64,000 nt of DNA from Epilithonimonas vandammei (GCF_003860525.1 NZ_CP034161.1:248001-312000), one strand, 5' to 3'. Shown: positions 43,924 through 53,672, counted from the stretch's first letter. Made by a program: numbers and translations. The notes: a model not told the origin generated them from the letters alone.

Positions 43924-45294
43924 TTAATAATGACATTTACCACACTCAAGACCTCCAATTGCATCCACAGTGACTTTGCTTCCTTCACCATATTGTTTTT
44001 TCAACTTATCATGCAGATTTTTGAAGTATTCTTTATTGTAACCATTGTTCATATCTACTTCTGTAGTTCTGTGACACTCGATACACCATCCCATAGTGAA
44101 ATTGTTCGCCATTTGCACTACGTTCATTGTATCAATCTTGCCGTGACAAGCCTTACAAACTACATCAATTTTGTTAGCAGGATCTTTCTGCTTCGCATTG
44201 AATGAATTGATAATTGCCTGCTCCCCAGCAACAACGTGCTGTGCGTGGTTGAAGTAAACAAAATCTGGCATATTGTGTATCCTTGTCCATTGGATAGGTG
44301 TAGTTTTACCCGTATAAGCCATTTTGGCTTCATCCCATCCAGCCGCTGCGTAAATCTTTTTGATCTCACCTGTGTAGAACTCTCTGTCTTTCCCTGGCTC
44401 TAGGTATTTTCCTTTATATTCTGAAATAGATCTGTGACAGTTCATACAAACATTCACAGAAGGAATTTCTGAAACTTTACCATATTTTGCACTTGAGTGA
44501 CAAAGTTGACAGTCGATTTTATTTTCACCAGCGTGTATTTTATGCGAGAAATAAATCGGCTGTTCTGGTGCGTAACCTTTATAAACGCCAATCCACATCA
44601 GCCAGTTCCACACACCGTAAGCAGCAAACAATGCTAGTAAAGCCACTAAACCTTTACCTACATAACTGTATTTTTCGTACAAAGCAGAGAAAGATGCAAT
44701 TCTTGTAGAGTTAAGTTCGGAAAGCTCCGGCGATTGTTGAATTTTCACCAACTGACGGATTTTCAAAAGAAGCCATAGTAACAACCCTGCAATTGCTATC
44801 AATGAAGCAACCATAATTTTAGAATTCAGCTGTTCCGCTTTTTGAGCTTCAATAGTAGCCAAATCATTGGTTACCGCTGCACCATCAGCTTTATCAGCTG
44901 CTGGCTCTTCAGCCGGAGGATTGGTCGTGTAAGCTAAGATATCATCAATATCCTGGTCAGAAAGACTCGGAAACTGCGTCATCTCAGTTTTGTTAAATTT
45001 TTCAAAAACCTCGTTGGCATATTTGTCACCAGATGCTCTTAAAGCTTTATTGTCTTTAATCCATTTGTGAAGCCAATCTGTCTCAAGATTTTGTTCTTTT
45101 TTTAATCTGTCCACTACACCGCCAAGTGCCGGTCCAATAACTTGTTTATCCAATGCGTGACAAGCCGTACAGTTTGTCTTGAACAAATCTTGTCCTTTCT
45201 TTGGATCGCCTTGTGCATAAACAGAAGCGCCGGTTGATAACAATAAACTAATTGCTATCAGACCCTTTTTGTAATGCTTTCTCCAACTAATCAT
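43924..45294 (-). CDS. actA: Alternative complex III subunit ActA (multihaem cytochrome c, six CxxCH)
   Basis: A 456-residue protein with a signal peptide (ending SVYAQ), then a class I-like cytochrome domain with CTACH (about residue 40), an acidic Ala/Pro linker and two hydrophobic helices (about 150-170 and 215-235), and then five motifs: CQLCH, CMNCH, CKACH, CIECH and the terminal CGKCH. The last five form the typical pentahaem ActA. The first is an extra mono-haem domain fused in front. It is the first gene of the operon, with a 188-bp upstream region holding divergent promoters. Confidence 0.93.
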   Translation of the reverse strand: MISWRKHYKKGLIAISLLLSTGASVYAQGDPKKGQDLFKTNCTACHALDKQVIGPALGGVVDRLKKEQNLETDWLHKWIKDNKALRASGDKYANEVFEKFNKTEMTQFPSLSDQDIDDILAYTTNPPAEEPAADKADGAAVTNDLATIEAQKAEQLNSKIMVASLIAIAGLLLWLLLKIRQLVKIQQSPELSELNSTRIASFSALYEKYSYVGKGLVALLALFAAYGVWNWLMWIGVYKGYAPEQPIYFSHKIHAGENKIDCQLCHSSAKYGKVSEIPSVNVCMNCHRSISEYKGKYLEPGKDREFYTGEIKKIYAAAGWDEAKMAYTGKTTPIQWTRIHNMPDFVYFNHAQHVVAGEQAIINSFNAKQKDPANKIDVVCKACHGKIDTMNVVQMANNFTMGWCIECHRTTEVDMNNGYNKEYFKNLHDKLKKQYGEGSKVTVDAIGGLECGKCHY

Positions 45295-45344
45295 TTATAT
45301 AATCTTGGGTTAGTAAATTTGTATTGAGTTTACATTCAATTCCG

Positions 45345-45352
45345 CAAAAATA
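45345..45352 (-). promoter_or_regulatory. Candidate -7 box for the act operon
   Basis: On the minus strand the bases read TATTTTTG, which fits TAnnTTTG, about 50 bp upstream of actA. No clear -33 element is seen at the usual distance. Confidence 0.4.
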
Positions 45353-45434
45353 GTACTTTAACAAAAATTAAGAAGACCTATTTGTATGGATTTTCTCATT
45401 TCTCTATAATTTGTAACTATTCTAAATAAGAGGA

Positions 45435-45465
45435 TTTGTGTTTCGTTCAATTTATTTTAAATTTG
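45435..45465 (+). promoter_or_regulatory. Promoter of the SPOR-domain gene
   Basis: TTTG at 45435-45438 and TAAATTTG at 45458-45465 with 19 bases between them match the Bacteroidota housekeeping consensus TTTG-N19-TAnnTTTG. The start codon follows 17 bp later. Confidence 0.65.
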
Positions 45466-45482
45466 CTAAAAAAATATTTTAA

Positions 45483-45992
45483 ATGAACAATCTTCTTAGG
45501 CTACTCATAGTATCATCATTATTCTGTTTTTACAATATTGACGCTCAATATGTTGTAAAAAAAGACACCCTTTCTGGAACAGAGCTTTCCATATCGATGG
45601 ATGACAGAATTAATAGTGCATTAGAAAAAATTGAAGGCAACTGCGACAGAGTTTCTGCTGCACCTGTTAAAACACCTCAAAAAATTTTAGTACCTAGTAG
45701 AGAACTTACCAATGCTGAAGTCTGCAGAAAAAACCCAAAGATTATGGGATTCAAAATTCAGGTTATTACAGTTAAAAGCAATGAAGACGCTAGAAAAATC
45801 GCAACAGAATTCAGAAATAACTTCAGGAGCCTGAAAGTGGAAACCGATGCTTCACTGCGGCCAAATTATAAAATCCTTGCAGGAAGCTACTTTTCAAAAC
45901 AAAGCGCAGCAGACGATTTGCGAAACGTAAAAAGAGTCTATCCCAGCGCAATGGTAGTGCCTTACGCTGTTTTTTGTGTGGAAGCTAAATAA
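45483..45992 (+). CDS. SPOR-domain secreted protein
   Basis: A 169-residue protein with a signal peptide (to about residue 22, IDAQ) and a C-terminal SPOR domain (about 90-169): MGFKIQVITVKSNEDARKIATEFRNNF, then PNYKILAGSYFSKQSAADDLRNVKRVYPSAMVV. SPOR domains bind denuded glycan strands of peptidoglycan. In Bacteroidota such small proteins are common; the precise partner is not known. It is transcribed alone, from the promoter just upstream to the terminator just downstream. Confidence 0.9.
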   Translation: MNNLLRLLIVSSLFCFYNIDAQYVVKKDTLSGTELSISMDDRINSALEKIEGNCDRVSAAPVKTPQKILVPSRELTNAEVCRKNPKIMGFKIQVITVKSNEDARKIATEFRNNFRSLKVETDASLRPNYKILAGSYFSKQSAADDLRNVKRVYPSAMVVPYAVFCVEAK

Positions 45993-46016
45993 TTGCAACA
46001 AGATAAATAATGAACA

Positions 46017-46043
46017 AAATTCCGCAGAAATGCGGAATTTTTT
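46017..46043. terminator. Bidirectional terminator
   Basis: A perfect 10-bp stem, aaattccgca with tgcggaattt, gaaa tetraloop, followed by T. It serves both the SPOR gene and the converging membrane-protein gene, whose stop lies at its edge. Confidence 0.9.
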
Positions 46044-47319
46044 ATTTGTAATAGGTTTCTAAAAACTGATAAAACTCGCCAAGCCTGTAAAAATTATTGA
46101 ATCCAAGGTAAACTGTCATCATCATTATTACTCCATACAAAATGCTCAGAGATATGGTTTTGTTACGGTAACTGAAAAATAACCAGCCGAGCAACAGCGG
46201 ATAAACAAACACAAAATGTCCGCCGTAAATATAAGAGGTATGCAGCCCAAATTTTAGCACACAATGGATTAAAATATCGATTGAAAAAGAAATTACAAGA
46301 ATCCAAATCAACTTGTTTTTATAATTCTTGACAACACTTAAAATCACTATTAATAAAATCAATCCAATAAAAAAATATGGAAACGCTGATGTGTAGACAT
46401 CCATAAAAAGTGCTTTGTAATAAAAGGTTTTATCCTTGGTGTGATAATCCCGGATTTCGTAGTTAGAAAATAAAACATTACCACCAAAAAACCAGGAAGT
46501 GATCATATCCCAAAGCGGTGTCACTTTTGGTTTGGAGAATTTATCATATTGCTCTTCCGTTTTGTTTAGGAAATTCTGAAAGTTAAAATTCAGTCTTAAC
46601 ATAAACAGGAATAAAAAAACCATAACTGAAGTTGCAATTTTCGCCACAGCCCAACCGATTTTTTTCCAGTTCCAAAAGATTTTTTTCTCAAACAAAAACG
46701 GGATATAAACTTTAACGATATTCGTAATCGTTAACCCACCGATAAAAATGGAACCCAAAATGCTTGCTCCAAATGAAATCGGTTTTTCTTCTTTGATCTT
46801 CTGAGCAGAATAATAATTGAAAATCGAAAGAAATAACAATGTATAAGTATAAGTTTCCGGCGTGAAAGACAAAAGAATATTGGTCACAAACAATCCGTAG
46901 AAAGCCAAAATCAAAAGACTGATTTTAAGAGGAAGCTTAATAATGTTATTCAGGTATTTGAAAACAGAAACATTTGCTAAAGCAATCACAACCGTCGAGA
47001 ACAAAGACAAAACCAATCTGAAAACCGAATTATAATGATTTCCCGAAATCCACAACGCAAAATCCCGAATGAAATCAAAAAAATAATTGGACAACGGATG
47101 TCTCTCAAATCCGCCGCCAGTCTGAACAATCGCTCTATTATCAAAACTGAAGTAAGCATCCCAAGGGATTCTGTCATCATAAACGATTCGGAAATTCTCT
47201 GCAATAAACCAGGCATTGGTACCATATAGTACGACAAAAAATAAGAAAATAAGAACCTCAAATTTGGTAGAAGGAAAAATGATTTTCAGGATGGATAGAG
47301 TTTTCTTCAATAGTTTCAA
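46042..47319 (-). CDS. Polytopic membrane protein, possibly a GT-C-type glycosyltransferase
   Basis: A 425-residue protein with about ten to eleven transmembrane segments. An extracytoplasmic loop near the N-terminus carries acidic residues (VYDDRIPWDAYFSFDNR, about residues 46-62) followed by ERHPLSNYFFDFIRD, a pattern like that in GT-C or PMT-type membrane glycosyltransferases. The assignment is by topology and this loop only. It stands alone on the minus strand. Confidence 0.6.
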   Translation of the reverse strand: MKLLKKTLSILKIIFPSTKFEVLIFLFFVVLYGTNAWFIAENFRIVYDDRIPWDAYFSFDNRAIVQTGGGFERHPLSNYFFDFIRDFALWISGNHYNSVFRLVLSLFSTVVIALANVSVFKYLNNIIKLPLKISLLILAFYGLFVTNILLSFTPETYTYTLLFLSIFNYYSAQKIKEEKPISFGASILGSIFIGGLTITNIVKVYIPFLFEKKIFWNWKKIGWAVAKIATSVMVFLFLFMLRLNFNFQNFLNKTEEQYDKFSKPKVTPLWDMITSWFFGGNVLFSNYEIRDYHTKDKTFYYKALFMDVYTSAFPYFFIGLILLIVILSVVKNYKNKLIWILVISFSIDILIHCVLKFGLHTSYIYGGHFVFVYPLLLGWLFFSYRNKTISLSILYGVIMMMTVYLGFNNFYRLGEFYQFLETYYK

Positions 47320-47374
47320 TCGGTGATATTTTCTGCAAAAATAGAAAATGATTTTTGTTTAGAATGATGAAACT

Positions 47375-47698
47375 TTAAAGATGTTGAACAATTTCGGAAT
47401 GACTGTTCGTAATAAAAGTGACAAGGTAACGATTTTCTACATTTTCAAAGAAAACATACCAAGTTGTCGTTTGATTAGCTTTGTAAAAAATGTATTTTGA
47501 ACCCAGCTCAATTAAATTTTCGGGTGTTTTTCTGAATGGGAAAATTGGAAGATTATATTCTATGAAATCGTAAATTTTCTGTACATAATCTTGTGCATCA
47601 CTTTCAAAACCAAAATATTCATTTTCATATAAAATGAACACAAGGTCTTCTAAATAATCCGTAACATTTTTACGAATTATGACATTTACTTTTTCCAA
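47375..47698 (-). CDS. ParE/RelE-like toxin
   Basis: A 107-residue protein of ParE/RelE size. It has the start pattern of that fold (VNVIIRKNVTDYLEDLVFIL), a middle FPFRKTPENLIELGSKYIFYKA and the ending YLVTFITNSHSE. It overlaps by 13 bp the small upstream gene, which has antitoxin features. ParE-type toxins attack gyrase and RelE-type cut mRNA; which applies here is not clear from the residues. Confidence 0.7.
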   Translation of the reverse strand: MEKVNVIIRKNVTDYLEDLVFILYENEYFGFESDAQDYVQKIYDFIEYNLPIFPFRKTPENLIELGSKYIFYKANQTTTWYVFFENVENRYLVTFITNSHSEIVQHL

Positions 47699-47883
47699 TT
47701 CAAAGATTTTATAAACTCAGAAGTTTTCTTTCTTGCTTCGGAAACAGTGATTCCTTCTCGCCATTCTTTTTCGAAATCAAAAGATTTTCTATTCCTGATT
47801 TTATTAATTTCTTCAATGACAGCAGGATTTTCTAAAGAATGAATCCACTTGATGATTTCATTTTTTTCAGATGCTAAATTCAT
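47686..47883 (-). CDS. Antitoxin partner of the ParE/RelE-like toxin
   Basis: A 65-residue, mostly helical charged protein (EIIKWIHSLENPAVIEEINKIRN, then EWREGITVSEARKKTSEFIK). The C-terminal half looks like a toxin-wrapping tail. It precedes the toxin gene with a 13-bp overlap, the usual order for a type II pair. It lacks an obvious DNA-binding domain, so self-regulation is not evident. Confidence 0.7.
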   Translation of the reverse strand: MNLASEKNEIIKWIHSLENPAVIEEINKIRNRKSFDFEKEWREGITVSEARKKTSEFIKSLNWKK

Positions 47884-47944
47884 TGTTTTTATAGATTGAT
47901 TATAACAAAGATAGAAAATATTTGGTATATGCTTCTTTAAAAAG

Positions 47945-47983
47945 AAAACCCTTCCAGAGTTTAGAACTCTGAAAGGGTTTTTT
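47945..47983 (-). terminator. Terminator after the LRR protein gene
   Basis: A 17-bp stem with one mismatch (aaaaccctt...cagagtt with aactctg...aagggtttt), T-rich on the minus-strand 3' side. It lies between the LRR gene and the toxin-antitoxin pair. Confidence 0.85.
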
Positions 47984-48005
47984 GTAAATTAAACCTAAGC
48001 TAAGT

Positions 48006-49631
48006 TTATTCTTTTATAATTTTTTCGGTTTGTACGCCTTTGTCTGTGGTGATCTTCACAATATAATTTCCTTTTGGAAGAGTTGAAACATTTGTTTCTT
48101 TTAAGAAAGAAGTTTTAATTAATTGTCCGTTGGATGAATAAATTTCTACTTTCTGAAGTTTTGCTTCTGTTTGAACGTTTAGAAGATTTTTTACTGGATT
48201 TGGAAAGATTTTGGTTTGAGATTTTTGAGTTTCGTTTGTTGCTAATGTAGCACTACAATCTGTGCTGTATATTGTTTGACTGTCTTTATTTTTACTCCAA
48301 TTTTCGTTCGCATATATAACGTCGTCTACATCAATACATTTTAAATCAGGTCCATCTGTAGCAGAAAACCAAAAATTATCATAATTAGGTCTTTTTAAGT
48401 TTTTAATATTTAATTTTTTAAGTTTATTATTAAATACTGTAAAAAATTCTAATTTCAAATTATTTGTCAAGTTTAACTCTTCTAAGTTTGAAAATTGAAC
48501 TCTTAATTGTTTTAAATTTAAATTTTTTGACAAATCTAAATTTTTGAATTTACAACTAACACAAACCAAAATTTCTAAACTCGGATTTTGAGAAACATCG
48601 AGACTTGTTAAGGAATCTCCTGGCCAAGCAAATATAGTTTCTAATTTTTTGTTTTTGCTAATATCAAATGAAGTTACAAGACTTCCACTGAAAATAATGC
48701 CAGTAAGATTAATATTTTTAGATAAATCTATTGATGATAAATAATTTCCCTCAAAACCAAACGAAATCAGATTAATATTTTTAGAAATATCGATCTCTGT
48801 CAATTTATTAGAACCTAAAAACAATTGATTCAAACTCAAATTATTTTGAACATTTAAATTTTCTAATAAATTAGAATTACAATTTAAATATTCAAGTTTT
48901 TTTAGGAAAGAAATATCTAATAATGATATTTTATTAAATCTACAATCTAAAACAGTTAAGTTTAAATTATTTTTTACATTTAATTCATCTAATAAATTAT
49001 ACGAACAGTCCAAATATTCTAAACCAATCTTATTTTCAAGATCTAAATAAGAAATTTGATTTTGATGACAATCTAAATATTTCAAATTAATATTTTTTGA
49101 TATATCTAAATTTTTAAGATAAAAATAAACATAATTATCATTTTCATAAATTGCATAAGCGTTACTATTGCAATCTAAATATTCTAATTGCAAATTTGTT
49201 GAAACATCTAAAGATGTCAATTTATTTCCCGAACAAATCAACGTTTTCAAATTTGTGTTTTGAGAAACATTCAAAGTCTCAATTTGACCCATAGGATTTC
49301 CATTATTATTAAAACCACTACATTTCAAAGTAACTAACTTTTTATTAGTTGATAAGTCAAGATTTTGAATAGAATTCAAACTGCAATCTAAACCTGTAAT
49401 TTCTGTAAAATATTCAATTCCCCATAACAGTGAAATTCCTTTATTAGAAACATTAATTTCACCAGTAAAAGCACTCGCTTCAGAAACTTGAATTTCATCA
49501 TCGCCATTGGTATTAATTTCAGAATTGCCAACCAAATATGCTTTAAAATTAGCATCAGGAATATTTACATTCTGTGCATAAGAAAGTAGGCAAGACAGAA
49601 AGCATGAAAGAATGAGTAATTGTTTTTTCAT
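48006..49631 (-). CDS. Leucine-rich-repeat protein with T9SS type A sorting domain
   Basis: A 541-residue secreted protein. A signal peptide (SCLLSYAQ, to about residue 20) is followed by about 18 LRR units of roughly 21-23 residues (pattern LDxSxNxxLxxLxCxxNxLxxL, about 60-430) and a C-terminal sorting domain (about 465-541) with FPNPVKNLLNV and LPKGNYIVKI. Type IX secretion exports it to the cell surface or medium. The LRR part resembles internalin-like binding proteins; ligand unknown. Confidence 0.92.
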   Translation of the reverse strand: MKKQLLILSCFLSCLLSYAQNVNIPDANFKAYLVGNSEINTNGDDEIQVSEASAFTGEINVSNKGISLLWGIEYFTEITGLDCSLNSIQNLDLSTNKKLVTLKCSGFNNNGNPMGQIETLNVSQNTNLKTLICSGNKLTSLDVSTNLQLEYLDCNSNAYAIYENDNYVYFYLKNLDISKNINLKYLDCHQNQISYLDLENKIGLEYLDCSYNLLDELNVKNNLNLTVLDCRFNKISLLDISFLKKLEYLNCNSNLLENLNVQNNLSLNQLFLGSNKLTEIDISKNINLISFGFEGNYLSSIDLSKNINLTGIIFSGSLVTSFDISKNKKLETIFAWPGDSLTSLDVSQNPSLEILVCVSCKFKNLDLSKNLNLKQLRVQFSNLEELNLTNNLKLEFFTVFNNKLKKLNIKNLKRPNYDNFWFSATDGPDLKCIDVDDVIYANENWSKNKDSQTIYSTDCSATLATNETQKSQTKIFPNPVKNLLNVQTEAKLQKVEIYSSNGQLIKTSFLKETNVSTLPKGNYIVKITTDKGVQTEKIIKE

Positions 49632-49734
49632 AGTTATTAAATTAATCTTGCGAAAATACTATAAACTAATTACTTTTCTTTACGAAAAACCGTAAATTAA
49701 GTTATTATTATGTTAATTTTTTAGCAATTGTTTA

Positions 49735-51270
49735 CTACGAACTACAAGACAATTGACTACAACCGGTTTGATTATCATATTTTGAAGGTCGTTTTTGATT
49801 GAATTCTGGAAATCTGTTTTCGTAAGGGTTTTCCAACGCTTCTTTCAGTTTGAAAAATAGGTCATAATTTCCATTTTCTGCCTCTTGAATGGCTTCGAAC
49901 AAGAGATAATTTCTTAGAATAAATTTCGGATTGGTTTTGGACATTAATTCTAAAGACTCCGTTTCTGAGATTTTATTTTTAAGTTTTCTTACTTGATATT
50001 TTTCGATGAAATTTGAAAGTCTATTCAGCTCATTTTCATTCAAGTTTCGATAAAAAGAATTAGAAAAATCATCGATTTTAATATCTAAAACAGCCTTTTC
50101 AAGACTTTGAAAAAATAAAGTATAATCCAGATTAAGATCTTGCATCAGTTGCTGCCAATCGGTAAAAAAGCGCTCATCTTCCGGTAAAACCTCATCGAGA
50201 CCAAATTTGTTGGCTAGCATTTTGTCGTGATCTGTCCAGAATTTCTTGCCATAATTATCAAGAATTTTTTCCAGAGCATCCGCATCATTAACCAACGGAA
50301 AAATAGCGTTCGCCAACGTTGCCAGATTCCAGTGAGAAATCTGTCCTTGTTTTCCGAAAGCATATCTTTTACCAGGCAAATCCGTCGTGTTGGGTGTGAA
50401 CTCCAAATCATAACCATCCATCATAGAAAAAGGTCCGTAATCAATCGTCAGTCCAAGAATAGACATATTATCGGTATTCATCACCCCGTGAACAAAACCG
50501 ACGCGATACCAATCGATTATCATTTTCAAAGTTCTGTCACAAATGGCTTGAAACCAATCAATGTATTTGTTGGGATTATTTTCAGAATTAACTTCCGGAT
50601 AAAAATTTTCAATCGTATAATCCGCTAATTGTTTCAATAAATCGGTTTGATTTCTAGCAGACAACAATTCAAAATGTCCGAAACGAAGAAAAGATTCGGC
50701 CGTTCTTACCACAACTGCTCCTTGTTCTTTTTGCGGATTCCCAGAATATTGAATATCTCTGATAACATCTTCACCAGTTTTTGAAATGCTCAAAGCTCTG
50801 GTTGTTGGAATACCGAGATGAAACATAGCCTCGCTCATCAGATATTCCCGGATTGATGACCGGAGAACTGCTCTTCCATCTGCGTGTCTGGAATAGGGTG
50901 TTGCGCCTGCGCCCTTCCACTGGATTTCGGTTTGATGATTTTCATTGATAATTTCGCCGGCATAAATCGCTCTTCCATCGCCTAATTGTCCTGCCCAATT
51001 CCCGAACTGATGCCCGGCATAGGCCGTTGCATAAGTCCTGACATTACTAGGAAGATTTTGAGCAACTAAAAAATCTTTATCATTTTCTAAAGCACCCAAA
51101 CCGATTTCCACGGATAAATTTTCATTAAAATCTATCAGTTTCGTATTGTCAAATTCCGCGGGTTTTATAAAACAGAAAAGAACTTCCGGAGTTTGCCTCT
51201 GCATTGTATTTTCGGAAAAATCGCCGGGGAATTTTTGAGTAAAATTTTGGGTAATATTCTTAAGATTCAT
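49735..51270 (-). CDS. selO: SelO family protein adenylyltransferase (AMPylator), YdiU
   Basis: A 511-residue pseudokinase-fold protein: YAGHQFGNWAGQLGDGRA, WKGAGATPYSRHADGRAVLRSS, the FVHGVMNTDNMSILG catalytic segment and IDYGPFSMMDGYD metal site. SelO proteins transfer AMP to serine, threonine or tyrosine of target proteins under oxidative stress. Eukaryotic members have selenocysteine near the C-terminus; here that end has cysteines (TGCSQLSCSS). I take the start at 51270 (MNLKNI); an ATG at 51276 is equally possible. A strong hairpin lies only about 10 bp upstream. Confidence 0.92.
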   Translation of the reverse strand: MNLKNITQNFTQKFPGDFSENTMQRQTPEVLFCFIKPAEFDNTKLIDFNENLSVEIGLGALENDKDFLVAQNLPSNVRTYATAYAGHQFGNWAGQLGDGRAIYAGEIINENHQTEIQWKGAGATPYSRHADGRAVLRSSIREYLMSEAMFHLGIPTTRALSISKTGEDVIRDIQYSGNPQKEQGAVVVRTAESFLRFGHFELLSARNQTDLLKQLADYTIENFYPEVNSENNPNKYIDWFQAICDRTLKMIIDWYRVGFVHGVMNTDNMSILGLTIDYGPFSMMDGYDLEFTPNTTDLPGKRYAFGKQGQISHWNLATLANAIFPLVNDADALEKILDNYGKKFWTDHDKMLANKFGLDEVLPEDERFFTDWQQLMQDLNLDYTLFFQSLEKAVLDIKIDDFSNSFYRNLNENELNRLSNFIEKYQVRKLKNKISETESLELMSKTNPKFILRNYLLFEAIQEAENGNYDLFFKLKEALENPYENRFPEFNQKRPSKYDNQTGCSQLSCSS

Positions 51271-51279
51271 AATCAAAAA

Positions 51280-51302
51280 TCCCGTCTTCTAATGAGACGG
51301 GA
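51280..51302 (-). terminator. Terminator-like hairpin between ponA and selO
   Basis: tcccgtct pairs with agacggga over a 7-base loop, and the minus strand continues with a run of five T. It probably ends the penicillin-binding protein transcript. The selO start codon lies just 10 bp beyond it, so selO needs read-through or a promoter not seen. Confidence 0.8.
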
Positions 51303-51307
51303 ATTAT

Positions 51308-53665
51308 TTATTTATTAAAATCAATATCTTCAGAAGCATTAATGGCTTCATTAGAATGATCTTCTTTTTTCACGGGTTTATCCGGAACAACTTTTGGTGC
51401 ATTTTTCAGCTCATCTATAGTTTGTAAGCCGCCGTCATCTCCGTAGCCCCCTCTCAGACTGGTTAGATCTGAACAACTTCCCGTCCAATTGGTGGGTTTT
51501 ATAAATTTTTCTTCAGGCTTTATGTTCAATGCTTTATCTGCAAAAACCTTTTTCATGTAAATTGCCCAGATCGGAAGTCCCATTTTAGCGCCTTGTCCTT
51601 CTCCGGTGCTGTAGAAGTGGGTTGCTCTATCTTCCCATCCTACCCAAACACCTGTTGCCAGCTTGGGAACAATACCTATAAACCAACCATCTGAATTTTT
51701 CTGTGTGGTTCCGGTTTTACCTGCGATTTCAACAGTTGCAGGAATTCCCTGTCTTCTCAGTTCTCCGGAAGCCGTTCCAAACTCAGCCACACCTTTCATC
51801 AAATCGATCATAGTATAGGCATACATTTCGTTCATGACTTCTTTCACCACCGGTTTTACCTCTTTTATCACTCGGCCATTGGCGTCTTCAATCCTCCAAA
51901 TCATTTCCGGTTTGGTATAATTTCCAAAGTTGGCAAAAGTACTATAAGCACCGAGCATTTCGTAAATTGTAATGTCAGACGTACCCAACGCCATTGGTAA
52001 ATAAGAATCTATCGGATCTGTAACCCCAAGATCTCTAGCCAGCTGAATAATGTTTTGCGTTCCTGCTTTTTCGGCAAGACGCAATGCTACAGGGTTTTGA
52101 GACTGAGCCAATGCTTCTTTCAAGGTTAGCATACCTCCTCTTCCTGGAACACGGTAATTACCATTTACGAATGTAGCGTTAGAAACTGTAGAACACGGCG
52201 TCATTCCAAGATGCATAATCGCTGTCGCATACACAAAAGGCTTAAAGGTTGATCCAACTTGTCGTTTTCCTTGCTTCACGTGGTCATACTGAAAATGTTG
52301 CCAGTTGATACCACCTACCCAAGCTTTGATATCTCCTGTTGCTGGTTCCATAGACATCAGTCCGGCCTGCGCAATTTGCTTATGATAGCGGATAGAATCC
52401 CAAGGAGACATTTCTACCTCTTCCTCTCCCTGCCAAGTAAATCTTGTGGTTTTTACCGGTTCGTGGAATTCCATCAGAATAGAATCTTCCGGCATTCCTT
52501 CGGCTTTCAGTTGCTTATATCGTCCGGTTCTTTTGACAGCTGACATCATCAGATCATTGATCTGTGACTTGGAAAGATTGTAGTAAGGACGGTTCGGGTT
52601 ACGCTTCATTTCACTGTCAAAGTTTCTCTGAAGGTTGGTTAAATGTTCCTTAATTGCTTCCTCTGCATATTTCTGCATTCTGGAATCTAATGTCACATAA
52701 ATTTTAAGTCCATTCTTATAAAGATTGAGATCTTTGCCAGTTTCCTTTTCATATGCATCTAGGTACTGCTGAATTTCTTTTCTGAGATAGAATTTATAAT
52801 AAGCAGAATACCCTTCTTCTACCGTTTTTACTTCGTGATAATCTACAGAAACAGGTGACGCAACAGCTTTATCATAAGTTGAATTATCAATATAGCCTGT
52901 GTCCAGCATCTGCTTCAGTACAACATCCCTCCTCAATTTTGCCTTTTCCGGGTAACGGTATGGGTTGTTTTTTCTTGGATTTTCCAACATTGCTACAAAA
53001 GTTGCAGCTTCCGGTAATGTCAATTGGTTAGTGGACTTATTAAAATAAACCCTTGAAGCCATCTCGACACCTTTGGCATTGAAAAGAAAATCGAACTTAT
53101 TAAAATATAATGTAATGATCTCTTCTTTAGTGTATCGCTTTTCTAGACTTACCGCAACACTCCATTCCTTAAGTTTCTGAAATGCTCTCTGAAATTTGTT
53201 TTGAGAAGCCTGACCTGTAAAAAGCAATTTTGCTAGCTGCTGAGTAATCGTGGAACCTCCGCCTCTTTCGCCACGGAAAAATATGGCTCTTGCAACAGAT
53301 TTTAGATCAATCCCAGAATGTTCTTTGAAACGCTCATCTTCTTTTGCCTGCAATGCATAAACAAGATAAGGCGGAAGCTGGCTATATTTAACCGGTTTGG
53401 TTTTTTCTTTTTCGAATTTACCCAGCAGAACATTATCAGATGAATAAATCTCCGATGCAACAAATATATCCGGATTTTCCAATTCCTTCACATCCGGCAT
53501 ATCTCCCACAAAGCCCTGAGAAACTGCAAAAAATAGTGTGGAAATCCCTAAAACTACTGCAAAAAATGCAACCCAGACAATCTTGATCCATTTCTTGATG
53601 TTAGAGTTGAATTTTTTCTTTTGCGGAAGCGGAAAAGTTTTATTTTCAGATTTTTTATTTTCCAT
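51308..53665 (-). CDS. Penicillin-binding protein 1A (transglycosylase and transpeptidase)
   Basis: A 785-residue bifunctional enzyme. One transmembrane helix (about 29-50) is followed by the GT51 domain with EDERFKEHSGIDLKSVARA and RGGGSTITQQLAKLLF (glutamates of glycosyl transfer), and the transpeptidase domain with GSTFKPF (active serine), SQNPVA and KTGTTQ. The C-terminal tail is acidic. It polymerises and cross-links peptidoglycan. It lies 7 bp downstream of gldH, in a ricT-gldH-ponA order that is common in Flavobacteriia. Confidence 0.95.
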   Translation of the reverse strand: MENKKSENKTFPLPQKKKFNSNIKKWIKIVWVAFFAVVLGISTLFFAVSQGFVGDMPDVKELENPDIFVASEIYSSDNVLLGKFEKEKTKPVKYSQLPPYLVYALQAKEDERFKEHSGIDLKSVARAIFFRGERGGGSTITQQLAKLLFTGQASQNKFQRAFQKLKEWSVAVSLEKRYTKEEIITLYFNKFDFLFNAKGVEMASRVYFNKSTNQLTLPEAATFVAMLENPRKNNPYRYPEKAKLRRDVVLKQMLDTGYIDNSTYDKAVASPVSVDYHEVKTVEEGYSAYYKFYLRKEIQQYLDAYEKETGKDLNLYKNGLKIYVTLDSRMQKYAEEAIKEHLTNLQRNFDSEMKRNPNRPYYNLSKSQINDLMMSAVKRTGRYKQLKAEGMPEDSILMEFHEPVKTTRFTWQGEEEVEMSPWDSIRYHKQIAQAGLMSMEPATGDIKAWVGGINWQHFQYDHVKQGKRQVGSTFKPFVYATAIMHLGMTPCSTVSNATFVNGNYRVPGRGGMLTLKEALAQSQNPVALRLAEKAGTQNIIQLARDLGVTDPIDSYLPMALGTSDITIYEMLGAYSTFANFGNYTKPEMIWRIEDANGRVIKEVKPVVKEVMNEMYAYTMIDLMKGVAEFGTASGELRRQGIPATVEIAGKTGTTQKNSDGWFIGIVPKLATGVWVGWEDRATHFYSTGEGQGAKMGLPIWAIYMKKVFADKALNIKPEEKFIKPTNWTGSCSDLTSLRGGYGDDGGLQTIDELKNAPKVVPDKPVKKEDHSNEAINASEDIDFNK

Positions 53666-53672
53666 TGATGAA

